Part shown: piece after piece, positions 1 to 5,227 of the stretch | Layout of the letters: each line of letters begins with the position of its first letter | How positions within the stretch are numbered: position 1 is the stretch's first letter | Origin: CAZKTF01 sp964555565 | Lineage (GTDB): Bacteria > Planctomycetota > JAJSAM01 > JAKLKS01 | DNA length: 6,762 nucleotides | Assembly: GCA_964555565.1 (NCBI GenBank) | Contig: CAZKTF010000205.1 | Location: 1 to 6,762 of the forward strand | Direction: 5' to 3' | Made by a program: the position numbers and the translations under genes | The notes under the pieces: model-generated | The model's input: the letters and a program-made list of their open reading frames with translations, nothing else | Database searches by the model: none | What the model was told of the DNA's origin: nothing

Positions 1-887
1 GTCGCCAGCACGAGGCACCCCGTGGAGACGGGGTTCACGGGGTCGTCGTGGTCGACCACGAGCTCAGTCAGGTGCGGCCCGCCCCCATCGCCGATGCCCT
101 CGGGGTCGGCGCCGATGTCCGTCACCGCGTCCACCAGCGCCGTGGGCGCCTTGGACACGGCCTCCTGGGCCGGGATGAGGGTCCGGACCTCGCCGGTCCA
201 CTCGATGTCGTTCCCCGCGGCCTCGGCCTGGTTCAGGACCTGGAACACCCGGAGCCGAAGGTCCGAGGCGCCCTGCCAGTTCTTCGGGACGATGAAGGCG
301 AAGGTCCGCTTCTCGGCCGGGCCGTCGAAGAGCCAGCCCTCGAGCGCGCCCTTCCGGACCTTCGTCGGCGGGTCCGTGGCGTCGTTCCCGAGGTCGCCCT
401 CGAGGGGAAGTTCGACGGTGTCGTAGGAGGCCCCGGGGGTGACGCTGAGGAGGCCCTTCCATCCGCCGGAGACCGGCTGGTCGGCGACCCAGACCTCCCC
501 GTCGGCGAGGCGGTAGACGAGGAGGCCGGGGTTCGTCGGGGTGGCGGCGGGGAGGGCGTTGCGGTTCTCGGCACGGAGGGCCTTGTACTCGAACGGCGCC
601 GCCCGGTCGTCGGTGATGGACGGGTCGGCATTGATGGACGCCGGCAGCCTGGACAGGGGCCCCAGGGGCTGCCACGCGGCGCCGCCGGCGTCGATGCGGG
701 CGTAGAGGTAGGCCCGGTAGGGCGTGGCGCTGTTGTCCACCCAGACCATCCCCTCGACGGGGTTTGCCGGGGGCGAGGGGCCGATGGAGGAGGCCCGCAA
801 CTCGAACGTCTGGCCCTCCAGGCGGAGGAAGACCTGGCTGCCCTGGAGGGCGGGCGTCTGCGAGATGGGGGTCCAGTCGGCGGCCAT
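1..887 (-). CDS. phage structural protein, 3' part cut by left edge
   Basis: The frame is open for 295 codons and runs off the left edge without a stop. It starts MAADWTPISQTPALQGSQVF. I do not recognise a named family. The product is acidic, has no membrane segment or signal peptide, and no cysteine until the last visible residues (STGCLVLA). It contains short glycine- and proline-bounded segments such as NPVEGMVWVDN and LLVYRLADGEVW, which suggest beta-rich virion domains. Its context is the same as its upstream neighbours: leftward tail-type genes. The ATG at 885-887 was chosen because the promoter-like element at 894-921 ends 6 bases before it and there is no convincing Shine-Dalgarno sequence, so a leaderless start is plausible. 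The phage structural role is inferred from neighbours and composition; a baseplate, fibre or decoration role cannot be separated. The coding frame itself is secure: it has coherent codon use and no stop. Confidence 0.72.
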   Translation of the reverse strand, partial: MAADWTPISQTPALQGSQVFLRLEGQTFELRASSIGPSPPANPVEGMVWVDNSATPYRAYLYARIDAGGAAWQPLGPLSRLPASINADPSITDDRAAPFEYKALRAENRNALPAATPTNPGLLVYRLADGEVWVADQPVSGGWKGLLSVTPGASYDTVELPLEGDLGNDATDPPTKVRKGALEGWLFDGPAEKRTFAFIVPKNWQGASDLRLRVFQVLNQAEAAGNDIEWTGEVRTLIPAQEAVSKAPTALVDAVTDIGADPEGIGDGGGPHLTELVVDHDDPVNPVSTGCLVLA

Positions 888-893
888 GCCCCG

Positions 894-921
894 AGGATCG
901 CGGCGTGTCAGGCTCGCGCAA
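894..921 (-). promoter_or_regulatory. putative phage promoter, copy 1 of a three-copy element
   Basis: Read on the minus strand: TTGCGC (916-921), a 16-bp spacer beginning GAGCCTGAC, then GATCCT (894-899). The same arrangement occurs at 2968-2995 and 6600-6627. Extended by the following CGGGGCA, copies 1 and 2 match at 29 of 35 positions. Only 6 bases separate the -10-like hexamer from the ATG of the gene at 1-887, so transcription would start at or next to the A of the start codon. The repeat is visible; its promoter role is inferred. Confidence 0.55.
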
Positions 922-930
922 CCTGCCGCG

Positions 931-947
931 GGCGGGTGCGACCCGCC
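931..947 (-). terminator. short GC hairpin at the end of the 229-residue gene
   Basis: GGCGGGT and ACCCGCC form a perfect 7-bp stem around a 3-base loop, overlapping the last base of the stop codon of the gene at 947-1636 and lying before the next promoter-like element. No T-run follows on either strand, so it would be an atypical terminator or an mRNA 3'-end stabiliser. The stem is visible; its role is inferred. Confidence 0.3.
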
Positions 948-1636
948 TACGCGGAGAACCGCACCCCGATGGCCGGGAGGACCTCGTTCGAGTCGAGCCC
1001 CGCGACGGGGCCCGGGAAGGGGTCCTGGAAGGGGCCGTGGAGCCCCGGGTCCGTCGTCCACCCCACCTGCACCTTCGCGCCCCAGGTTCCCGGGGCGTGG
1101 AGGAGGGCCTCCGCGCCCGCGGGGTCCAGGCACCGGACGGCGGCGGTGTTCGGGGTGAGGGGCGCGTCCGCCTGGAGGACAAGGTAGTAGAGCCGGTCCG
1201 GTTCGAGGGAGACGTTCACGGGCTTCGCCTTCACGCCCGTCGCGTTCGCGGGGACCGTGCCCGCGTCCACGACGAGGGCCCCGGGGGTGAGGTCCGTGTC
1301 GCTGGTGGCCTGGTAGATCCCGAGGCGGATGGCCTGCCCCATCATGGCGGTCGTGACCTCGACGGAGAGGAGGTCCACGGTCCCTCCGCGGGGGGAGACG
1401 AGGGGCAGGGCGTAGATGCGCGTGTCCCCCGGCACGCCCGTCGTGAGGTCCTTCCCGTTGGCCTGGCCGGCGACCCGGAACTGCTCCGGCGCGGTGCCCA
1501 CCTGCTTGAACCACTCGAGGCCCCGACGTCGGGTCAACCAGCCATCGAGCTTCCCCGACGCGTCGGCGATGGGAATCTTGTTCGCCGTCGGCGTGGCTGT
1601 TGCGTCGTCCTCGGTGTAGATGCGCCGCCAGGCCAT
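947..1636 (-). CDS. phage tail-associated structural protein
   Basis: 229 residues starting MAWRRIYTEDDATATPTANK. The early stretch IPIADASGKLDGWL (about residues 21-34) is a motif type I know from phage tail-fibre and virion proteins, where it follows a short N-terminal tag. The remainder is beta-rich, with runs such as TVDLLSVEVTT and RLYYLVLQADAPL and one cysteine, and resembles a jelly-roll or carbohydrate-binding fold without an assignable family. The start is supported by GGAG (1643-1646 on the other strand) 6 bases upstream. The ATG is 3 bases after the stop of the preceding gene, so translation is probably coupled. The first 11 residues are nearly the same as those of the protein at 1951-2925, suggesting a shared attachment or assembly tag. 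It could be a second fibre, a fibre-tip or a decoration protein; the choice is not resolved. Confidence 0.78.
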   Translation of the reverse strand: MAWRRIYTEDDATATPTANKIPIADASGKLDGWLTRRRGLEWFKQVGTAPEQFRVAGQANGKDLTTGVPGDTRIYALPLVSPRGGTVDLLSVEVTTAMMGQAIRLGIYQATSDTDLTPGALVVDAGTVPANATGVKAKPVNVSLEPDRLYYLVLQADAPLTPNTAAVRCLDPAGAEALLHAPGTWGAKVQVGWTTDPGLHGPFQDPFPGPVAGLDSNEVLPAIGVRFSA

Positions 1637-1639
1637 GGC

Positions 1640-1948
1640 CTACTCCAGTTCGATCTGGCGGAGACGGGGGGCGAGGACCTGGTGTCGGAGGAGCTCCAGG
1701 GCCATGAGGACCGTCTCCGGCGAGGCGGCGTGGCGGTTGATGACCCCGGCGAGGTCGTCGTGGAGGCGGCGGGTTCTCTCCTTCTGCGAGAGGACGGGGG
1801 CGGACGGGGGGACCGGAGGCCCCGGAGGAACGAAGGGCGCCGGGGGAACCATCGAAGGCCGGGGGACGCCCTCCGCGTCCTCTAGGAGCGCCTTCTCGTG
1901 GAGGCGGTCGAGGTAGCGCTCCCCGTAGCGGGCCTCGTTCCCCTCCAT
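1640..1948 (-). CDS. small proline-rich phage protein
   Basis: 102 residues starting MEGNEARYGERYLDRL. It has three parts: a charged, probably helical N-terminus (residues 1-28), a proline-rich linker (about 34-51, with PPAPFVPPGPPVPP), and a second charged helical segment (54-102, beginning LSQKERTRRLHDDL). It has no cysteines, signal peptide or membrane segment. The ATG at 1946-1948 lies 2 bases after the stop of the tail-fibre-like gene, and its own stop is 3 bases before the next start, so it is the middle gene of a tight cluster. No good Shine-Dalgarno sequence precedes it, which points to translational coupling. Two helical segments joined by a polyproline spacer suit a linker, a chaperone for the fibre proteins or a minor virion component. 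No family is recognised. A longer frame continues upstream, but that part is antisense-like and overlaps the neighbouring gene, so it was cut. Confidence 0.72.
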   Translation of the reverse strand: MEGNEARYGERYLDRLHEKALLEDAEGVPRPSMVPPAPFVPPGPPVPPSAPVLSQKERTRRLHDDLAGVINRHAASPETVLMALELLRHQVLAPRLRQIELE

Positions 1949-1950
1949 GG

Positions 1951-2925
1951 CTAGTACCAAATCATGGGGCGCGAGATCGTGGTGTCGAAGATGACCCGCC
2001 CCACTGCCGGGGAGGCCGGACGGCCCGCCGTGGTGTAGCCCTTGGGCCGCAGCCCCAGGACCTCGTTGTCGTTGAAGTCCCAGGCCGCCCCGCCCTGGGT
2101 GGCCGCGGGGACCCGGGTATCGGAGAGCCGCCCGTCGTTCCCGGCGCAGGCCTGCGCGGAGCCCGTCCCGAGGGTTCGCATCGAGGGCGTTCCCACGGCG
2201 CCGTCCTTGTTCGCGGCGGCGACGTGGGCGTCGGTGATGCCGAGGGCCTTCACCCGCAGCGCGTCGGCGTTGATCTCCAGCGTGGACCCGTCCACGTTCA
2301 CGTCGAGGGTGTTCCCGGTCTTCGTGAGGCCGTTCCCGCCCACGATGTCGCCGGCGCTGTTGAACTGGGTCCAGGTAAGCGCCGTGGTCCCCACCGTGAT
2401 GGGCGCGTCCGTGGTGAGGGTCCAGAGCGTGTCGGCGCTCGTCCCCTCGAGGACGAAGACCGAGGCCCCGAGGAGGTCCCCCTCGCTGTCGGCATCCAGC
2501 GCCCGGGTCATGGCCACGGCGGCGCCGTTCCAGACCCAGATGCCGTTCTGCGAGGCGGTGGTCTGGTTCGTGAGGAGGACCCGGTCCCCGGCGGCCATGG
2601 CGACCCCGTCCAGGTTGGACCCCGGGGAGGCAGTGTTCACGTTGGAGGAGACGCGGACCCGGACGGCGTCCTTGGGGGCGAGGCCCTGGGCGAGCGCGTC
2701 CACGTAGGCCTTCGTGGCGAGATGCTGGGCCGCGGTGGGATCGGCGGCGTTGGCCCCCTTGAACCCCCCGAAGTCGAGGTCCCGGGTGAGGGGACCCAGC
2801 GCCGGCGCGGCGTCGGACCGCATGGCGGTCGTGGCCACGCCGTTCACCGCTACGCCCCCGATGGTCCCGGTGGGGTCGGCGAATCCGGCGAAGTCGTCTT
2901 CGGTCACCAGCCTCTTCCACGCCAA
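1951..2925 (-). CDS. phage tail-fibre-like protein, TTG start
   Basis: 324 residues if translation starts at TTG (2923-2925). Visible motifs are typical of phage fibre and virion proteins: ATKAYVDALAQGLAPKD (residues 70-86), a beta-rich central domain (about 88-190, with DRVLLTNQTTASQNGIWVWN), then GNGLTKTGNTLDVNVDGS (197-214), GSAQACAGNDGRLSDTRVP (255-273) and a C-terminal end VGRVIFDTTISRPMIWY. TTG was chosen for two reasons. GGAGG (2932-2936) stands 6 bases upstream. The resulting N-terminus MAWKRLVTEDDF matches MAWRRIYTEDDA of the gene at 947-1636, whose ATG is clear. The open frame continues upstream to 3216, but that extension would run through the mer promoter and the first codons of merR, and it has no protein-like character. 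The role as a tail fibre or appendage is inferred from motifs; the receptor is unknown. Confidence 0.82.
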   Translation of the reverse strand: MAWKRLVTEDDFAGFADPTGTIGGVAVNGVATTAMRSDAAPALGPLTRDLDFGGFKGANAADPTAAQHLATKAYVDALAQGLAPKDAVRVRVSSNVNTASPGSNLDGVAMAAGDRVLLTNQTTASQNGIWVWNGAAVAMTRALDADSEGDLLGASVFVLEGTSADTLWTLTTDAPITVGTTALTWTQFNSAGDIVGGNGLTKTGNTLDVNVDGSTLEINADALRVKALGITDAHVAAANKDGAVGTPSMRTLGTGSAQACAGNDGRLSDTRVPAATQGGAAWDFNDNEVLGLRPKGYTTAGRPASPAVGRVIFDTTISRPMIWY

Positions 2926-2966
2926 GGGGCACCTCCGGGATGCCCCTCGCAGGGGCACGCTGCCCC
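2926..2966 (-). repeat. four alternating inverted hexamers around the ribosome-binding site
   Basis: Read on the minus strand: GGGGCA (2966-2961), 3 bases, TGCCCC (2957-2952), 5 bases, GGGGCA (2946-2941), 9 bases containing GGAGG, TGCCCC (2931-2926), then the TTG start. Each hexamer is the complement of its neighbours, so hexamers 2 and 3 can pair and leave the GGAGG free, or 3 and 4 can pair and close it in a 9-base loop. The arrangement is seen directly. A regulatory switch is an inference, and GC-rich DNA makes short stems common. Confidence 0.5.
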
Positions 2967-2967
2967 G

Positions 2968-2995
2968 AGGGTCGCGCGCCGTCAGGCTCGTGCAA
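2968..2995 (-). promoter_or_regulatory. putative phage promoter, copy 2 of a three-copy element
   Basis: Minus strand: TTGCAC (2990-2995), a 16-bp spacer beginning GAGCCTGAC, then GACCCT (2968-2973). It lies upstream of the tail-fibre-like gene at 1951-2925. Unlike the other two copies, it is followed by a leader of roughly 36 bases with a good Shine-Dalgarno sequence. The stretch from here to the mer promoter (2996-3115) shows no gene that I can support. Confidence 0.55.
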
Positions 2996-3115
2996 GCCCT
3001 CGCGTAGACCCTGCGCTTGCCTGGCGTGATCCCACTCTGCGCGGATCGCACCTGCCCTATCCCGCGCCGACTGCGGCGGTTATGAAGTTGGGCCGACTCC
3101 GGACAGAGAATGCCC

Positions 3116-3147
3116 TTGACTCTGGACCTAGGTCCAGGCCGTAGACT
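3116..3147 (+). promoter_or_regulatory. MerR-type operator/promoter of the mer operon
   Basis: A -35 element TTGACT (3116-3121) and a -10 element TAGACT (3142-3147) are separated by 20 bp, longer than the 17 bp preferred by sigma-70. The spacer contains a perfect palindrome CTGGACCTAGGTCCAG (3122-3137). An over-long spacer with the dyad between the two hexamers is the hallmark of MerR-family promoters, where the metal-bound regulator twists the DNA to align the elements. The 20-bp length is what I recall for the zntA promoter of E. coli, whereas the classical mer promoter has 19. It reads into merR and onward, so merR is probably autoregulated and induced with the operon. Confidence 0.88.
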
Positions 3148-3169
3148 CCCTTGTGGAGGTGCAGTGAAC

Positions 3170-3577
3170 ATGCGGATCGGCGAAGTCGCAGCCCTGGCGG
3201 GCGTGAACATCGACACGGTGCGGTACTACGAGCGGCGGAGCATCCTGCCCCGGCCGGTCCGCGAGCCCTCCTCCGGGTACCGGACCTACCCGCAGGACAC
3301 CGTGCGGAGGATCCGCTTCGTCCGACGGGCCCAGGACCTCGGCTTCACCCTCAAGGAGATCAAGGACCTGCTCTCGCTCCGCGCCAGGCCGGGCGCGAAG
3401 TGCGCCGACATCCTCGCCCGCGCCGAGGCCAAGATCCGGAGCGTGGACGACAAGATCCGGACCCTCCGGTCCATGCGCCGCGCGCTGTCCAGGCTCGCGT
3501 CCGAGTGCACGGGCCGGGGAGAGGTCTCGGAGTGCCCCATCCTGGACGCCCTGGAAGACGACAAGCCTTTACCCTGA
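3170..3577 (+). CDS. merR: MerR-type Hg(II)-responsive transcriptional regulator
   Basis: 135 residues, close to the usual length of about 140. The N-terminal winged helix-turn-helix is intact: MRIGEVAALAGVNIDTVRYYERRSILPRP (1-29) with the family's VRYYER signature, then SGYRTY (35-40) and a second helical region ending GFTLKEIKDLLSL (58-70). A long dimerisation helix follows (about 79-110). The protein has only three cysteines, C78 (GAKCAD), C113 (ASECTG) and C122 (SECPIL). Their spacing of 35 and 9 residues equals that of C82, C117 and C126 in Tn501 MerR, the known Hg(II) ligands; ZntR and PbrR differ. The start at 3170 is preceded by GGAGG (3155-3159). An in-frame GTG at 3164 is possible but too close to that site. 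It is first in the operon, directly behind its own operator. Metal identity is inferred from the cysteines, with Hg(II) most likely. Confidence 0.93.
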   Translation: MRIGEVAALAGVNIDTVRYYERRSILPRPVREPSSGYRTYPQDTVRRIRFVRRAQDLGFTLKEIKDLLSLRARPGAKCADILARAEAKIRSVDDKIRTLRSMRRALSRLASECTGRGEVSECPILDALEDDKPLP

Positions 3578-3590
3578 ACGCGTGGCGCGG

Positions 3591-3607
3591 GCGGGGGTGG
3601 ACCCCGC
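3591..3607 (+). other. small intercistronic hairpin after merR
   Basis: GCGGGG and CCCCGC form a 6-bp stem around GTGGA in the 65-base gap between merR and the small Cys-rich gene. There is no T-run. It may be a weak attenuator or RNA-processing site, or chance in GC-rich DNA. Confidence 0.25.
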
Positions 3608-3642
3608 GGCGTCGCGAGTCCATTTCTGAAGGGAGTTGCAAC

Positions 3643-3822
3643 ATGCGCAATCGAAAGTGGCTGCTGGCTGCCCTGGTGGCGGTGCCGCTCGCAGGCGCGG
3701 CCCTGCTCTACGGCCCTACCCTGGTCCGCGCGGATGCTCCGCAGACCAAGGCCGGGTACGTCTGCCCCCTGACCGGGCAGGAACTGCCCTGCCCCAACTG
3801 CTGCCCGCTCATCGGGAAGTAG
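3643..3822 (+). CDS. exported Cys-rich peptide of the mer operon
   Basis: 59 residues. The N-terminus MRNRKWLLAALVAVPLAGAA is a typical signal peptide or signal anchor, with basic residues, a hydrophobic run to about L28 and a possible cleavage site after RADA (29-32). The mature part, about 27 residues, is dominated by a cysteine and proline motif YVCPLTGQELPCPNCCPLIG (39-58) with C41, C50, C53 and C54. Four cysteines, including a CxxCC group, suggest a thiol metal-binding site in the periplasm. AAGGGAG (3629-3635) lies 7 bases before the ATG. It sits between merR and the transporter fusion and has its own signal peptide, so it could bind Hg(II) or pass it to the HMA domain. I recall similar 'CPLTGxELPCPxCCPL' small proteins but know no proven function, and I leave it unnamed. 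It is too small to be MerP and lacks the GMTCxxC motif. Confidence 0.82.
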   Translation: MRNRKWLLAALVAVPLAGAALLYGPTLVRADAPQTKAGYVCPLTGQELPCPNCCPLIGK

Positions 3823-3839
3823 GAGGACCCTGCAGGGGG

Positions 3840-3869
3840 GCGCTGGCGGTGCCTTCGCACCGCCAGCGC
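3840..3869 (+). other. strong perfect intercistronic hairpin before merT fusion
   Basis: GCGCTGGCGGTGC and GCACCGCCAGCGC form a perfect 13-bp stem closed by the tetraloop CTTC, and GGGG/CCCC (3836-3839 with 3872-3875) can extend it past a 2-base bulge. It is the strongest RNA structure in the window. No T-run follows, so it is not a normal intrinsic terminator. It lies 18 bases after the stop of the Cys-rich gene and 48 before the transporter. Likely roles are partial attenuation or protection of the upstream mRNA, which would make the peptide and regulator more abundant than the membrane protein. The role is inferred. Confidence 0.6.
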
Positions 3870-3917
3870 TGCCCCGCTCCTTCGGCCGAGACAGGGAGCA
3901 CGAAGGAGAGCGATCCG

Positions 3918-5135
3918 ATGAACACCACGAACGAGAATGACGGAGAGCCCGGCCATCGCGGCGTGATGACCGCCGTGCAGGCCTCCGTCCAGTGCCCGGC
4001 CTGTGGCACGAGGGGCAAGGCGGTCAAGCCGATCACCGTCGAGTCCCTCGTCGTCGAGGAGACTCGTCTCCGCCTGGGGCGCCCCGATGGCTTCTTCTTC
4101 TGCGCAGCGCCGTCCTGCGCCGTGGCCTACTTCCAGCCCGATACCGGTGCCCGGGTCTCGAAGGGGGAGGTCCGCGTGCGCATCGGCCAGAAGGAGGCTG
4201 CGTCGCCGCGGCCGGTCTGCTACTGCTTCGACCACACCATCGAGGAGATCGAGGCCGAAGTGGCCCGGAGCGGCGCGTCGAAGGTCGCCGAGGACATCAC
4301 CGAGAAGTGCCGCCGGGGACTCGACCGCTGCGAGGAGACGAACCCGCAGGGATCCTGCTGCCTCGGCAACGTCCGCCGCGCGATCAAGGAGGCCCAGGCA
4401 CGGCACGCGAGCGGGTCGCCGTCGCTCCTGGCCGGTGGCGACGCAGGAGCCGGAGAGGACTGCTGCGTGGTGCCCAAGGCTGGTGCCCCGGCTGGCCGGG
4501 CGCCCCGCTCGAAGAATGCCGGGCTCTGGGCCACGGCCGGCGCGGTCGTCTCGGCCGTTCTCTCCTCCGCGTGCTGCTGGCTTCCGCTCCTCCTGATCGC
4601 GTTCGGCGCCTCGGCAGCGGGCGTGGCCGGCTTTTTCGAGGCCTACCGCCCCTACCTGCTCGGCGCAACGGGGCTCCTCCTCGCCAGCGGCTTCTATCTG
4701 GCCTACGTCCGCAAGGAGAGGTGCGGCCCCGGCGAGGCCTGCGCGATACCGAATCCACGTCTCCGGCGCCTCAACAAAGTCACGCTCTGGGTGGCGACGG
4801 CCGTCGTCCTCGCCTTCGCGATCTTCCCGAACTACGTGGGACTCCTCCTTCGAGGCGACCACTCAGGGCCCGTGGCCGCGTCTCCGGCTCCGGGTAGCCG
4901 CACGGTCCACTTCGCCGTCAGCGGCATGACGTGCGCGGCGTGCGCGAGCGGCCTCCAGGCGCGCCTGCGGGACCTCCCGGGGGTGGACGGGGCCCAGGTG
5001 GACATCGACTCTGCCGTCGCAACGGTGACGCTCGCGCCGGGGGGCTCGGTCGAGGCCGTGCTTCGGACCATCGCCGAGCAGGGGTTCGAGGGCAGGGTCA
5101 AGGGTCCAGCCGGTGCGACCGCACCGCGCAGGTGA
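3918..5135 (+). CDS. merT: CopZ-FeS / MerT / MerP-like HMA fusion mercury transporter
   Basis: 405 residues with three joined domains. (1) Residues about 20-160 form a CopZ-type N-terminal region: putative zinc ligands CPAC (26, 29) and FCAAPSC (62, 67), then a BFD-like [2Fe-2S] domain with CYC (101, 103), C138 and C147/C148 in RCEETNPQGSCCLGNVRRAI. (2) Residues about 202-312 form MerT: three hydrophobic segments (about 203-237, 245-264, 288-312), the vicinal pair C219-C220 in the first, and the cytosolic-loop pair CGPGEACAIP (269, 275). (3) Residues 329-395 form an HMA domain with GMTCAAC (339, 342). By MerT topology the N-terminus is cytosolic and the C-terminus periplasmic, so both fused domains lie where they could act. 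A further CC pair (182-183) lies in the linker. AAGGAG (3903-3908) precedes the ATG. It presumably imports Hg(II); partner enzyme MerA is absent from the window. Domain calls for MerT and HMA are strong, for CopZ/FeS good. Confidence 0.92.
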   Translation: MNTTNENDGEPGHRGVMTAVQASVQCPACGTRGKAVKPITVESLVVEETRLRLGRPDGFFFCAAPSCAVAYFQPDTGARVSKGEVRVRIGQKEAASPRPVCYCFDHTIEEIEAEVARSGASKVAEDITEKCRRGLDRCEETNPQGSCCLGNVRRAIKEAQARHASGSPSLLAGGDAGAGEDCCVVPKAGAPAGRAPRSKNAGLWATAGAVVSAVLSSACCWLPLLLIAFGASAAGVAGFFEAYRPYLLGATGLLLASGFYLAYVRKERCGPGEACAIPNPRLRRLNKVTLWVATAVVLAFAIFPNYVGLLLRGDHSGPVAASPAPGSRTVHFAVSGMTCAACASGLQARLRDLPGVDGAQVDIDSAVATVTLAPGGSVEAVLRTIAEQGFEGRVKGPAGATAPRR

Positions 5136-5159
5136 TGGGCGGGGCCGTCGGGTCCGCGA

Positions 5160-5197
5160 CCACCCTCCCCCGGGTAGCGCAAGGGAACCGGGAGTGG
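5160..5197. terminator. imperfect hairpin between convergent merT and tail genes
   Basis: CCAC..TCCC..GG..T and ACCGGGAGTGG can pair with two or three small bulges in the 92-base gap between the convergent gene ends. A second short stem, CGGTGC/GCACCG with loop GACC (5111-5126), lies at the very end of the merT fusion. Neither has a T-run. This is where a terminator is expected if the cassette is a self-contained unit, but the structural evidence is weak. Confidence 0.28.
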
Positions 5198-5227
5198 AGG
5201 CAGGAAGGTCGTGGACGCCGGTGCTCA

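Noticed and set aside
48..1187. 379-residue rightward frame over the two leftmost phage genes, and a 372-residue leftward frame at 64-1182
   Set aside because: Both cross the 60-base gap between two better-supported minus-strand genes and give low-complexity sequence.
1640..2995. 451-residue version of the small proline-rich gene
   Set aside because: Only its last 102 residues look like a protein; the rest is antisense-like, low-complexity and overlaps the tail-fibre-like gene in another frame.
2224..3144. 306-residue rightward frame opposite the tail-fibre-like gene
   Set aside because: It is an antisense shadow that runs into the mer promoter.
3110..3169. Upstream start for merR at 3110
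   Set aside because: The ATG lies before the -35 element, so it would not be in the transcript; the family N-terminus begins MRIGEVA at 3170.
2926..3216. Upstream extension of the tail-fibre-like gene to an ATG at 3216
   Set aside because: It would overlap merR's first codons and the mer operator; the extra residues are basic and structureless. The TTG with GGAGG and the shared N-terminal tag fit better.
3708..4862. 384-residue open frame on the minus strand, antisense to the merT fusion
   Set aside because: It is opposite a gene with clear domains. Its arginine-, glycine- and glutamate-rich product is what antisense frames of GC-rich genes look like, and no motif is present.
2996..5227. 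Transposon or insertion-sequence borders around the mer cassette
   Set aside because: I compared 2996-3115 with 5136-5227 by eye and saw no terminal inverted repeats, target duplication, transposase or integrase.
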